From: Paraburkholderia monticola
GTDB taxonomy: Bacteria; Pseudomonadota; Gammaproteobacteria; Burkholderiales; Burkholderiaceae
NCBI RefSeq assembly: GCF_001580545.1
Contig: NZ_LRBG01000022.1
Span: 1 to 64,000, forward strand
Direction of reading: 5' to 3'
Length of the DNA: 64,000 nt
Shown: positions 28,323 through 36,653 of the stretch, one piece after another
How the letters are laid out: each line of letters opens with the position of its first letter
Position numbering within the stretch: the first letter of the stretch is position 1
Made by a program: the position numbers and the translations under genes
The notes under the pieces: model-generated
What the model was told of the DNA's origin: nothing
What the model saw: the letters and a program-made list of their open reading frames with translations, nothing else
Databases searched by the model: none

Positions 28323-30227
28323 CTATTTCTTCGCGCCGTCGCCGAGCGCTTCGCGCACCTGCTGCAGCGCGGCCGGATCTTCGATCGTCGGCAGATCGCC
28401 TGGCTCGCGCCCTTCGGCGAGCGCCGCGATCGCGCGGCGCAATAGTTTGCCGGAGCGCGTCTTCGGCAGCATCGAGACCATCACCACGCGCGCGGGCCGC
28501 GCAATCGAGCCGAGATGGCGGTCGACTGTCGTCGCCAGTTCGGTGGCGAGCCGCGCGCGCTCGCTCGGGTCGCCGTCTGCCTGCGCGCCGCGCAGCACGA
28601 CGAAGGCCATCGCCACCTGCCCCTTGACCGGATCCGTCACGCCGACCACCGCCACTTCCGCGACGGCCGCGTGGCTCGACAGCGCCTCCTCGATCTCGCG
28701 AGTGCCGAGGCGATGGCCCGCGACGTTGATCACGTCGTCGGTGCGGCCGAGGATCGTCACGTAGCCGTCCTCGTCCTGCACGCCCCAGTCGAACGTCGAA
28801 TAGACCTGCTGGTTCGGCACGCTCGACCAGTAGGTGCTGACGAAGCGCTTGTCATCGCCCCATACCGTCGACATGCAGCCCGGCGGCAGCGGATAGTCGA
28901 GCGTCAGCACGCCTTTTTCACCGGCTGCGCAGGGCTCGCCGGTCAACTCGTCGCGCACCGTCAGGCTATAGCCGACCGAGGGCACGCCCGGCGAGCCGAG
29001 CTTGGTCGGCAGTGCCTCGATGCCGCGCGGAATCGCGAGCATCGGCCAGCCGGTTTCGGTCTGCCAGTAGTTGTCGATAACCGGTTTGTTCAGCGCGTTC
29101 GTGATCCACTCGGCGGTGGGTTGGTCGAGCGGTTCGCCCGCGAGAAACAGCGTGCGCAGGCTCGACAGATCGGCGGCCTTCATCAGCGCGGGGTCCTGCT
29201 TCTTCAGCACGCGCAGCGCGGTCGGCGCGGTGAACATCAGGTTGATCTTGTGCTGCTCGACGAGCCGCCACCAGATGCCGCCGTCCGGGCGAATCGGCGT
29301 GCCTTCGTACATCACGGTGGTCAGCCCCGCGATCAGCGGCGCGTAGACGATGTAGCTGTGGCCGACCACCCAGCCGACGTCGGACGCGGTGAACATCGTG
29401 TCGCCGGGCTTGCCCTCGAAGATGTATTCCATCGATGCCGCGAGCGCGACCGCATAGCCGCCGACATCGCGTTGCACGCCCTTCGGCTTGCCGGTCGTGC
29501 CCGACGTGTACAGCACGTACGACGGTTCGTTCGATTCGAGCCACTCGCACGGGATGTGGACGTCGAAGAACTGTTCGCGCAGTGGTTCGTAGGCGACGAG
29601 GTAGGGCGCGGTGAGGCGCGCGGGCGCGAGTTGCCGGTCGATCAGCAGCACGTGCGGTGTCTTGTGTTTGGCGCGCGAGAGCGCTTCATCGACGAGCGGG
29701 GTGTAGTCGACCACCTTGCCGGCGCGCGCGCCGGCGTCGGCGGTCACGATCAGCGCGGGCTTCGCGTCGTCGATGCGCGCGGCGAGGTTCGGCGCCGCGA
29801 AGCCGCCGAACACGACCGAGTGGATCGCGCCGAGGCGCGCGCACGCGAGCATCGCGAACAGCGCTTCGGGGATCATCGGCAGATAGATCAGCACGACGTC
29901 GCCGCGTTTTACGCCGAGCGAGCGCATCACCGCGGCCATCCGGTTGATTTCGCCGTACAGCTCGGCGTAGGTGTAGTGCCGTTCGATGCCGGTTTCGGTC
30001 GACACGTAGACGAGCGCGTTCTGCTGTGCGCGCTCGGCCAGATGCCGGTCGACCGCGTTATGGCAGAGGTTCGTGCGACCGCCGACGAACCAGCGCGCGA
30101 ACGGCGGCTTCGAGCGGTCGAGCACGGTGCCGAACGGCGTGTGCCAGTGAATGCGGCGGGCTTCTTCGCGCCAGAAGGCTTCGGGGTTGTCGATCGAGCG
30201 GCGGTGGAAATCGCGGTAGCGGGTCAT
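28323..30227 (-). CDS. prpE: Propionyl-CoA synthetase PrpE
   Basis: This acyl-adenylate-forming enzyme (634 aa) activates propionate (and acetate less well) to the CoA thioester. It has a PrpE/Acs N-terminal cap (FWREEARRIHWHTPF), the AMP-binding P-loop YTSGTTGKPKGVQRD, the A5 motif NYWQTETGWP and the C-terminal acetylatable Lys in TRSGKLLRR. The RDVGGYAVAL stretch and length favour PrpE over Acs. The rest of a prp operon is not next to it, so it stands alone here, with repeat copy B upstream. Confidence 0.88.
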   Translation of the reverse strand: MTRYRDFHRRSIDNPEAFWREEARRIHWHTPFGTVLDRSKPPFARWFVGGRTNLCHNAVDRHLAERAQQNALVYVSTETGIERHYTYAELYGEINRMAAVMRSLGVKRGDVVLIYLPMIPEALFAMLACARLGAIHSVVFGGFAAPNLAARIDDAKPALIVTADAGARAGKVVDYTPLVDEALSRAKHKTPHVLLIDRQLAPARLTAPYLVAYEPLREQFFDVHIPCEWLESNEPSYVLYTSGTTGKPKGVQRDVGGYAVALAASMEYIFEGKPGDTMFTASDVGWVVGHSYIVYAPLIAGLTTVMYEGTPIRPDGGIWWRLVEQHKINLMFTAPTALRVLKKQDPALMKAADLSSLRTLFLAGEPLDQPTAEWITNALNKPVIDNYWQTETGWPMLAIPRGIEALPTKLGSPGVPSVGYSLTVRDELTGEPCAAGEKGVLTLDYPLPPGCMSTVWGDDKRFVSTYWSSVPNQQVYSTFDWGVQDEDGYVTILGRTDDVINVAGHRLGTREIEEALSSHAAVAEVAVVGVTDPVKGQVAMAFVVLRGAQADGDPSERARLATELATTVDRHLGSIARPARVVMVSMLPKTRSGKLLRRAIAALAEGREPGDLPTIEDPAALQQVREALGDGAKK

Positions 30228-30362
30228 CGGCGGCGATCCTCAGACGGTTGGGCTTGGGCGCCTGGGCGGCGCGGGTGTTCGCACTAGGATAGACACGCCT
30301 GGCGGCGTGGGCAATGTGGGATTGTGCGGGGGAAATTGCCCCGGTGCGGGGCGGGGCTTTTT

Positions 30363-30696
30363 CGGTGTTCTGGTGTGGTTGGCCTTTCCTTGCTGGCTTG
30401 TCGGTCTATTGGCGTTGCCCCTGTGCGGGGCGGCACCTACTTTCTTTGCTGCTGCAAAGAAAGTAGGCAAAGAAGACAGCTAAAACCGCTAACTCTTAAG
30501 CGGGTCCCCTGGCTCGGCAGGGGTAGTGGTGCATCTGGAATCTGTGCTCCCGCGCATTCCGCGCTGGTGACAAAGCCGTCATTCGCACCCACTCCGCACT
30601 GCGTGCGTCGCGGACGGGTCTGCCAGGAGAACCGAGGGTTTGGGAGCGGGGTTTCGGCGCGCGTAGCGCCGCCGGAAGAATGATGGCCTTGTCACA
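30363..30696 (+). repeat. Palindromic repeat element, copy B (truncated)
   Basis: This copy has the same orientation as C. The left arm (core 30379-30489, with the inner CCTACTTTCTTTGC hairpin) and the central part up to GGCCTTGTCAC are present. The right arm is missing: similarity stops near 30696, where lower-G+C sequence leading to the Tlde1-like gene begins. It lies upstream of prpE. Between it and prpE (30228-30362) I see only unremarkable sequence, and 30697-30888 holds no recognisable gene. Confidence 0.82.
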
Positions 30697-30888
30697 ATCG
30701 CCGTTCGCACAAACAAAGACACGGGCAGGAGGGTGGGCAAGCGGGTTCATCAAAAGGTCGAAGGGCGGCAGAAAAAAGGTCGTTGTTCTTCATTTTCATC
30801 CGTCGCCCATTTCCCATTCCTTTACTGCCAGGTAGGGTGAGGGCGGTCAACGTAACACATCGTTTCCCCCCAGATATTGAGGTTTTTC

Positions 30889-31374
30889 ATGTCCGATCGA
30901 TACGCCTCGGAGCGTGGTAGTCCCCATATTCCAGCCTGCGCGAGGTCTCAGGTGTTCCTGAAGTTTGACGGTCGTTTTCTTACCATGAGCGGTCCGATTT
31001 CCCGAATCTATGCTGCGGTGTCCGGCAGAAGGGATAGCAGCGGAAAATTCGATTATTCGTCGATGCGTCAGCGCGAAGATGGTGTGGGTCCAATTCCCCC
31101 CGGCCAATACTGGATTGAGCCTTCGCAGATGTGGGAGAACCATTGGTACAACCTTGCCCCGCGTGCTGCATGGGGTGATCACCGGATCACGATTCATGTC
31201 TATCCGGGAACGCAGACGTATGGACGGGGCGGTTTCTTTATTCACGGTGGCACGCATGCAGGTAGCGCGGGTTGTATCAACCTGCATGCCGGGATGGAGA
31301 CTTTTGTACGCGACCTGAAGGAGGCGGCAACGCCGTCGCCAGATTGCTACATTCGATTAACGGTCAGGTACTGA
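30889..31374 (+). CDS. Tlde1/DUF2778-family L,D-transpeptidase-like protein (possible T6SS effector)
   Basis: This 161-aa protein matches the Tlde1 (DUF2778) pattern. It has an early FDG beta-strand, GPIPPGQYWI, WGDHRITIHV and the catalytic GGFFIHGGTHAGSAGCINL segment with His119, Ser126 and Cys129. Salmonella Tlde1 is a type VI secretion toxin that cuts and mis-cross-links peptidoglycan tetrapeptides. There is no signal peptide, as expected if another machine delivers it. Start ATG 30889 follows GAGG; a TTG at 30877 is also in frame. Local G+C is clearly lower than in the neighbours. A membrane protein gene follows after one base. No T6SS structural gene is in the window. Confidence 0.78.
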   Translation: MSDRYASERGSPHIPACARSQVFLKFDGRFLTMSGPISRIYAAVSGRRDSSGKFDYSSMRQREDGVGPIPPGQYWIEPSQMWENHWYNLAPRAAWGDHRITIHVYPGTQTYGRGGFFIHGGTHAGSAGCINLHAGMETFVRDLKEAATPSPDCYIRLTVRY

Positions 31375-31375
31375 C

Positions 31376-31618
31376 ATGCGGAAATCTAGCATTGCCCGTT
31401 TTCTCGCTGGCGTGGTTTTACTTGCCCTTGTCGTCGCGGTTACTGTGTTCAATGTGATCAACCTGAACGAGGCGTATGGCAGTGGCGAACCCTATTACTC
31501 GCGCACGACGAACATGGACAAGTGGACCAATCCTTTACCGGTGCTGGCCGTTGTCGACGGCGTTGCGGTTATCGTGGTTGTGGGAGGTTTCTTTCTTTGG
31601 AGACGGACGCGGGTTTAA
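31376..31618 (+). CDS. Small two-helix membrane protein, candidate immunity protein
   Basis: This 80-aa protein has hydrophobic helices at about residues 8-28 and 54-74, joined by a polar loop of about 25 residues that is probably periplasmic, and an Arg-rich C-terminus (WRRTRV). I do not recognise the family. Its start lies one base after the Tlde1-like stop, so the two genes are co-transcribed and probably co-translated. A membrane-anchored periplasmic loop next to a periplasm-acting toxin suggests an immunity (Tldi-like) role, but this is inferred from position only. The G+C content is as low as in the partner gene. Confidence 0.6.
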   Translation: MRKSSIARFLAGVVLLALVVAVTVFNVINLNEAYGSGEPYYSRTTNMDKWTNPLPVLAVVDGVAVIVVVGGFFLWRRTRV

Positions 31619-31626
31619 GGCGAGGT

Positions 31627-32164
31627 CGGTGTGCTTTGAGGTGTGGGCCTTTCCTTGCTTTGTTATCGGTCTATTAGCGTTGCCCCTGTGCGGGGCGGCA
31701 CCTACTTTCTTTGCTGCTGCAAAGAAAGTAGGCAAAGAAGACAGCTCAAACCGCTAACTCTTAAGCGGGTCCCCTGGCTTGGCAGGGGTAGTGGTGCATC
31801 TGGAATCTGTGTCTGCGCACATTCCGCGCTGGTGACAAAGCCGTCATCCGCACCCACTCCGCACTGCGTGCGTCGCGGACGGGTCTGCCAGGAGAACCGA
31901 GGGTTTGGGAACGGGGATTCGGCGCGCGGAGCGCCGCCGGAAGTATGACGGCCTTGTCACTACCGTTGAATGTGCGGGAGCACGGATTCCAGATGCACCA
32001 CTGCCATGTGCGGACCGAGGTGCCCACTTATGAGCTGGCGGTTTGAGCTGTCTTCTTTGCCTACTTTCTTTGCAGCAGCAAAGAAAGTAGGTGCCGCCCC
32101 GCACAGGGGCAACGCCAATAGACCGATAACAAAGCAAGGAAAGGCCAACACCCTAAGAGCACCG
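31627..32164 (+). repeat. Palindromic repeat element, copy C (full)
   Basis: This copy is 538 bp with core arms 31646-31754 and 32038-32146 that are inverted copies with few mismatches. The arms include TTGTTATCGGTCTATTRGCG and the CCTACTTTCTTTGC hairpin. Degenerate outer ends (CGGTGTG / AGCACCG) extend beyond the core. It occupies the space between the small membrane gene and the end of fsr. Same orientation as B, opposite to A. Confidence 0.85.
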
Positions 32165-32188
32165 ACCCAACCCACACAAACCCGCCCA

Positions 32189-33454
32189 TCAAGCCTTGAC
32201 GTGCTTCCCCTCAACATCCGGCAAAAGCACGGTCAACACCCCGATCAACGGCAGGAACGAACAAACCTTGTACACGAACGCGATACTGGTCGCGTCAGCG
32301 AGTTGCCCAAGCACAGCAGCCCCCACCCCCCCCAGCCCAAAGGCAAAACCAAAGAACAACCCCGCCACCATTCCGACCTTCCCAGGAATCAACTCCTGCG
32401 CATAAACCAGAATCGCCGAGAACGCCGAGGCGAGCACCACCCCAATTACAACCGTCAGCACGCCGGTCCAGAACAGATTCGCATACGGCAACAGCAGCGT
32501 GAACGGCGCGACGCCAAGAATCGACACCCAGATCACATACTTGCGCCCGATCCTGTCGCCGATCGGTCCGCCGATCACCGTCCCCGCCGCGACCGCCGCG
32601 AGGAACACGAACAGATGGATCTGCGCGGCCTGCACCGACAGATGGAACCTGTCGATCAGATAGAACGTGAAGTAGCTGTTGATGCTGGCGAGATAGAAGT
32701 ACTTGGAGAACACCAGCAGCACCAGCACGCCCATCGCCATGATGACTTTGTTACGCGGCAGCGTCGCATGCGCTGCCTGGCCGCGCGCCTTCTTGACCGA
32801 CGGATGACGCTTGTACCAGCGGCCGATCTGCGTGAGCACGACGATCGCAACGAGCGCCGCCGCCGAGAACCACGCGATGCTGCGCTGTCCGTGCGGAATC
32901 ACGATCAGCGCGGCAAGCAGCGGCCCGAGCGACGAACCCGCATTGCCGCCGACCTGGAACAGCGACTGCGCGAGACCGTGACGGCCGCCCGACGCCATCC
33001 GCGCGACCCGCGACGATTCCGGATGAAACACCGACGACCCGCAGCCGACCAGCGCCGCGGCGACCAACAGCACGCTGAAGTTCGGCGCAACCGACATCAG
33101 CAGCAGGCCGGCCAGCGTGAAACCCATGCCGACGGGCAGCGAGTACGGCTTCGGATGCTTGTCGGTATAGCTGCCGACGAGCGGTTGCAGCAGCGACGCG
33201 GTGATCTGGTAGGTCAGCGTGATCAGACCGATCTGCCCGAACGACAACGAAAAGTTGTCCTTGAACATCGGGTAGATGGCGAGGATCAGCGACTGGATCA
33301 TGTCGTTGAGCAGGTGCGAAAAGCTGATCGCACCGAGCACGGAATACACCGTGCGCTGCACCTTCGCGGCCGCCGGCGCGGCGGCGGCCGGGGACGCGCT
33401 CGCCCCCGTGGCGGATGCGCCGGCGAGGGCGCTTTTATCGAGGCTCGTTTCCAT
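32189..33454 (-). CDS. fsr: Fosmidomycin-resistance-type MFS exporter (Fsr)
   Basis: This 12-helix major facilitator protein (421 aa) closely matches the Fsr pattern, with SHLLNDMIQSLILAIYP, VFHPESSRVARMASGGRHG and SAILVYAQELIPGKVGMV. E. coli Fsr exports fosmidomycin when overproduced; its normal substrate is unsettled. An Ala-rich N-terminal tail of about 35 residues precedes the first helix. No strong ribosome site is visible before the ATG. Repeat copy C begins 24 bp after its stop. Confidence 0.9.
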   Translation of the reverse strand: METSLDKSALAGASATGASASPAAAAPAAAKVQRTVYSVLGAISFSHLLNDMIQSLILAIYPMFKDNFSLSFGQIGLITLTYQITASLLQPLVGSYTDKHPKPYSLPVGMGFTLAGLLLMSVAPNFSVLLVAAALVGCGSSVFHPESSRVARMASGGRHGLAQSLFQVGGNAGSSLGPLLAALIVIPHGQRSIAWFSAAALVAIVVLTQIGRWYKRHPSVKKARGQAAHATLPRNKVIMAMGVLVLLVFSKYFYLASINSYFTFYLIDRFHLSVQAAQIHLFVFLAAVAAGTVIGGPIGDRIGRKYVIWVSILGVAPFTLLLPYANLFWTGVLTVVIGVVLASAFSAILVYAQELIPGKVGMVAGLFFGFAFGLGGVGAAVLGQLADATSIAFVYKVCSFLPLIGVLTVLLPDVEGKHVKA

Positions 33455-33899
33455 ACGCTAGAAGAAAAAGATCGGGCAAAGGGTGGAATGGAAAATCGGT
33501 ACTGAGTCGGTGCGGCCAGCGCGCTTCGTAGGCGCGTTCCGCGCAGCACTGCGGCGTTTCGTCGCGACAACCGGCTTTTTGATGATTTAGCCGAAGTTTA
33601 ATGTGGCCGGACCGAATTGTAAGGACAAGTTTTGTCGCGAATCGGACATGGGGACGGATGACCGTGCTTCGACGAGAATTTTTTTGGCGATTTTTTGGCC
33701 ACGGTATAAAGCGCTCGCGATTGCGCGGCTCACGAAGCGGCGCGTCGAACATGGGACTGGGAACGGCACACGGCGCATGACCCGCCGCCGCCTGCTCGGG
33801 CGCGATTCAAGATCGCAGGGCAGGCTGCCGTAGACCGGAGAGATAAGTGGTGATGCCGGAACCGACCTTTCCGGCGCGTCGACATGTGGGACGGGGACT
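33455..33899. other. Intergenic region between divergent fsr and chemoreceptor genes
   Basis: These 445 bp contain no convincing gene. A TATAAA at 33705-33710 with T-rich sequence before it may be a weak promoter for the chemoreceptor, but no good -35 was found. A 76-codon GTG-started frame (33603-33833) is basic, low-complexity and without a ribosome site. Confidence 0.4.
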
Positions 33900-35501
33900 A
33901 TGAAAGCAGTGGCACACAGCACGGCAGCAACGAATCTGACAGGGCTATCGGTCAAGACAACGCTGCGCATCGCGTTCGCGGTCCTGCTGGCCGGCACGCT
34001 GCTGATCGGCGTGTTTTCGCTTTGGCAGATCGGCCGGCTGAACGCGTCCACGCAATCGATCTACGACCAGGGCCACGTCGCGAGCCGCGCCGCCGAGGAA
34101 GCGCGCGGCCACATGCTGCGTGCGAGCCGCGCGCAAAAGATGCTGCTGACCGCCACCACCGCGAAGGAGCGCGACGAACTCGGCGCCGACATCGAGCGCG
34201 GTCTCGCCGGTCTCAACGAGCAACTCCACACGCTGCAGCAGTACGTCGATACCTCGGACGCCAAGGCGGTCGGCGAGCAGAAGGCGTTCGCCGCGGCGGT
34301 CGCGACATGGAGCACCCATCTGCGCGACTTCGTCACGCTCGTGAAGGCGCAGCCGCTCGATCTGTCGCAGATGAACTGGCAGGTCGGCACCCAGGACGTC
34401 TCGCTGCTGGTCGAAACCGGCAAGCTCGAAAAGCTCGTCGACGAACTCGTCGCGCAGCGCGGCACCGCCGCGAAGGCGACGATCGAGGCGTCGGGCTTCA
34501 TCTACCACTCGTCGTTCGTGATGATCGCCGTGATGACGCTCGCGCTGATCGTGCTCGCGTTCGGCATCGGCGCGTGGGTCGTGCGCCGCCTCACCGGGCA
34601 GCTCGGCGGCGAGCCCGCGTACGCGAAGGAGATCGCGCGCCGCATCGCCGCGGGCGATCTGTCGAACCGCATCGCGCTCGGCGGCAAGGACCGCTCGAGC
34701 ATGCTGTTCGCGTTGTCCGACATGCAAAGCGGACTCGCGACCACGGTGGCCGACATCGCATCGAGCGCCGATGCGATCGCGACCGCGTCCGGGCAGATTT
34801 CGATGGGCAATCTCGACCTGTCGCAGCGCACCGAGCAACAGGCGCTCGCGCTCGAACGCACGGCGAGCAGCATGGAGCAGCTGACCTCGACCGTGCGTCA
34901 GAACGCCGACAACGCGAAGCAGGCGAGCACGCTCGCGAACAACGCGTCGGAAATCGCCGAGCAGGGCGGCGCGGTCGTGAGCCGCGTGGTCGCGACGATG
35001 AACGACATCAACGACAGCGCGCGCAGTATCGGCGACATCATCGGGGTGATCGAGGGGATCGCGTTCCAGACCAACATCCTCGCGCTGAACGCGGCCGTCG
35101 AGGCGGCGCGCGCGGGCGAGGAGGGGCGCGGCTTTTCGGTGGTCGCGGCGGAAGTGCGCAACCTCGCGCAGCGCAGCGCGGCGGCCGCCAAGGAGATCAA
35201 GGGCTTGATCCAGACTTCGGTCGAGCGCGTCGGCAACGGCTCGACGCTCGCCGCGGATGCCGGTCAGACGATGGATGAAGTCGTGAAGGCGGTGAAGCGC
35301 GTGACCGACATCATGGGCGAGATTTCGGCGGCGTCGTCGGAGCAGAGCGCCGGTATCGAGGCGATCAATCTCGCGGTCACGCAGATGGACGCGGGCACGC
35401 AGCAGAACGCCGCGCTGGTGGAAGAGGCCACCGCCGCAGCCCGCTCGCTCGACGATCAGGCGCGCGGGCTGAAGGCGATGGTGGGGCAGTTCAGGCTATA
35501 G
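33900..35501 (+). CDS. Methyl-accepting chemotaxis protein
   Basis: This is a transmembrane chemoreceptor (533 aa). It has a first membrane helix at about residues 22-42, a four-helix-bundle periplasmic domain to about 200, a second helix near 205-225, HAMP, then the long cytoplasmic coiled coil. The hairpin tip is the conserved EGIAFQTNILALNAAVEAAR with RNLAQRSA after it, which binds CheA/CheW. The C-terminus ends GQFRL without an NWETF-type CheR tether, so adaptation would rely on other receptors. The ligand is not predictable. Single gene, convergent with the efflux operon 20 bp away. Confidence 0.93.
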   Translation: MKAVAHSTAATNLTGLSVKTTLRIAFAVLLAGTLLIGVFSLWQIGRLNASTQSIYDQGHVASRAAEEARGHMLRASRAQKMLLTATTAKERDELGADIERGLAGLNEQLHTLQQYVDTSDAKAVGEQKAFAAAVATWSTHLRDFVTLVKAQPLDLSQMNWQVGTQDVSLLVETGKLEKLVDELVAQRGTAAKATIEASGFIYHSSFVMIAVMTLALIVLAFGIGAWVVRRLTGQLGGEPAYAKEIARRIAAGDLSNRIALGGKDRSSMLFALSDMQSGLATTVADIASSADAIATASGQISMGNLDLSQRTEQQALALERTASSMEQLTSTVRQNADNAKQASTLANNASEIAEQGGAVVSRVVATMNDINDSARSIGDIIGVIEGIAFQTNILALNAAVEAARAGEEGRGFSVVAAEVRNLAQRSAAAAKEIKGLIQTSVERVGNGSTLAADAGQTMDEVVKAVKRVTDIMGEISAASSEQSAGIEAINLAVTQMDAGTQQNAALVEEATAAARSLDDQARGLKAMVGQFRL

Positions 35502-35521
35502 GACGCAGGGCGAACCGAGCC

Positions 35522-36439
35522 TCAGCCAGCGTTGTTCGACCCAGACGCTGGCACGGCCACCGCCGCGGAACCAGTCCCCGACCCTGGCCGCACGACCACC
35601 GTGCAGGTCGTGCCGGCCGCCAGCATCACATCGGCGGGCACCGAGTCGATCTTCACGCGCACCGGCACGCGTTGCGCGAGGCGCACCCAGTTGAAGGTCG
35701 GATTCACGTCCGCGAGCAGTTCGTGGCTTTGCGGATTGTCGCGGTCGTAAATGCCGCGCGAGATGCTCTCCACGTGGCCTTGCAGCGTGCCGCCACTCAT
35801 CAGCCGCACTTCGGCCTGATCGCCGACGCGCACGTGCGGCAGCTTGGTTTCCTCGAAGTAGCCATACACCCAGAACGAGTGACTATCGACGATCGCGAGC
35901 TTCGCGGCGCCGGCGCTCGCATAGTCGCCGCGGAACACGGAGAGGTTCGTCACGTAGCCGTCGACCGGCGAGACGACGCGGGTGCGCTCGAGGTTCAGCT
36001 TCGCGGCATCGAGCGCGGCGAGCGCCTGCTGGTAGGCGGCATCGGCGGCGGACGCGGTATGCGTCGCGTTTTCGCGGCTTTCCTTCGACACCACCTGCGA
36101 ATCCATATCGGCACGCCGTTGCGCGTCGTCGCGCTTCATCTGCAGTTCGGCCTTGCGCGCAGCGACGGCGGCCTGCGCCTGCTCGACCGCGATCTGGTAG
36201 TGCGACGGATCGATCTGCATCAGCAGGTCGCCCTGCTTCACGAACTGGTTGTCCTTCACCGGCAGATCGACGATCGCGCCCGACACGTCCGGCGCGACGT
36301 TGACGATTTCGGCGCGCACGCGGCCGTCGCGGGTCCATGGTTCGTCCATGTAATGGACCCACAGCACGCGGCCAATCAGGATCGCGACGATGAAAATGAC
36401 GGCTGTCGCGACGAAGCCCACAAGATTTCGGATGGTCAT
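35522..36439 (-). CDS. HlyD-family membrane fusion protein of an Aae-type efflux pump
   Basis: This periplasmic adaptor (305 aa) has one N-terminal membrane helix (about residues 5-25), then split lipoyl halves (RAEIVNVAPDVSGAIVDLPV; ERTRVVSPVDGYVTNL), a helical hairpin between them, and a beta-barrel segment. It resembles AaeA. It links the FUSC inner-membrane protein to the outer-membrane channel encoded upstream. Start 36439 (MTIRN) is chosen because the longer frame overlaps the DUF1656 gene. It is the last gene of the four-gene operon. Confidence 0.88.
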   Translation of the reverse strand: MTIRNLVGFVATAVIFIVAILIGRVLWVHYMDEPWTRDGRVRAEIVNVAPDVSGAIVDLPVKDNQFVKQGDLLMQIDPSHYQIAVEQAQAAVAARKAELQMKRDDAQRRADMDSQVVSKESRENATHTASAADAAYQQALAALDAAKLNLERTRVVSPVDGYVTNLSVFRGDYASAGAAKLAIVDSHSFWVYGYFEETKLPHVRVGDQAEVRLMSGGTLQGHVESISRGIYDRDNPQSHELLADVNPTFNWVRLAQRVPVRVKIDSVPADVMLAAGTTCTVVVRPGSGTGSAAVAVPASGSNNAG

Positions 36440-36452
36440 GTTTCGACTCTGA

Positions 36453-36653
36453 TCAACGATAAACGGCGAGGCCGAGAAGGCCGCACACGGACACGAGCAA
36501 GCTGGCCCGGAACAGGGAGGGGTGCCACACCACGCGATACACGCCGGTATAGGCAATCACGCGATCGATGAGCCAGGTCAGCGCGGCGCCCGCGATGAAC
36601 AGCAGCACGATGGCCGGCACATAGGCATCGAGCACGGCGATATCACGCGGCAT
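36453..36653 (-). CDS. DUF1656 small inner-membrane protein (AaeX-like)
   Basis: This 66-aa protein has two membrane helices (about residues 12-32 and 47-64) and the family's Y-V-P-A and W-H-P-S-L-F-R features. AaeX/DUF1656 proteins accompany AaeA/AaeB pumps; their role is unknown. It overlaps the end of the FUSC gene by 11 bp and precedes the adaptor gene by 13 bp. Confidence 0.85.
   Translation of the reverse strand: MPRDIAVLDAYVPAIVLLFIAGAALTWLIDRVIAYTGVYRVVWHPSLFRASLLVSVCGLLGLAVYR

Noticed and set aside
30363-32164. Insertion sequence with transposase
   Set aside because: No transposase-like protein is encoded in or between the repeats. The genes between B and C are the Tlde1-like and membrane proteins.
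24400-32200. CRISPR array
   Set aside because: Repeats are three ~537-bp palindromic elements plus one two-unit 28-bp tandem. There are no regularly spaced short repeats with unique spacers and no cas genes.
33603-33833. Possible 76-aa basic protein between fsr and the chemoreceptor
   Set aside because: It has a GTG start without a ribosome site, biased Arg-rich composition and no domain.
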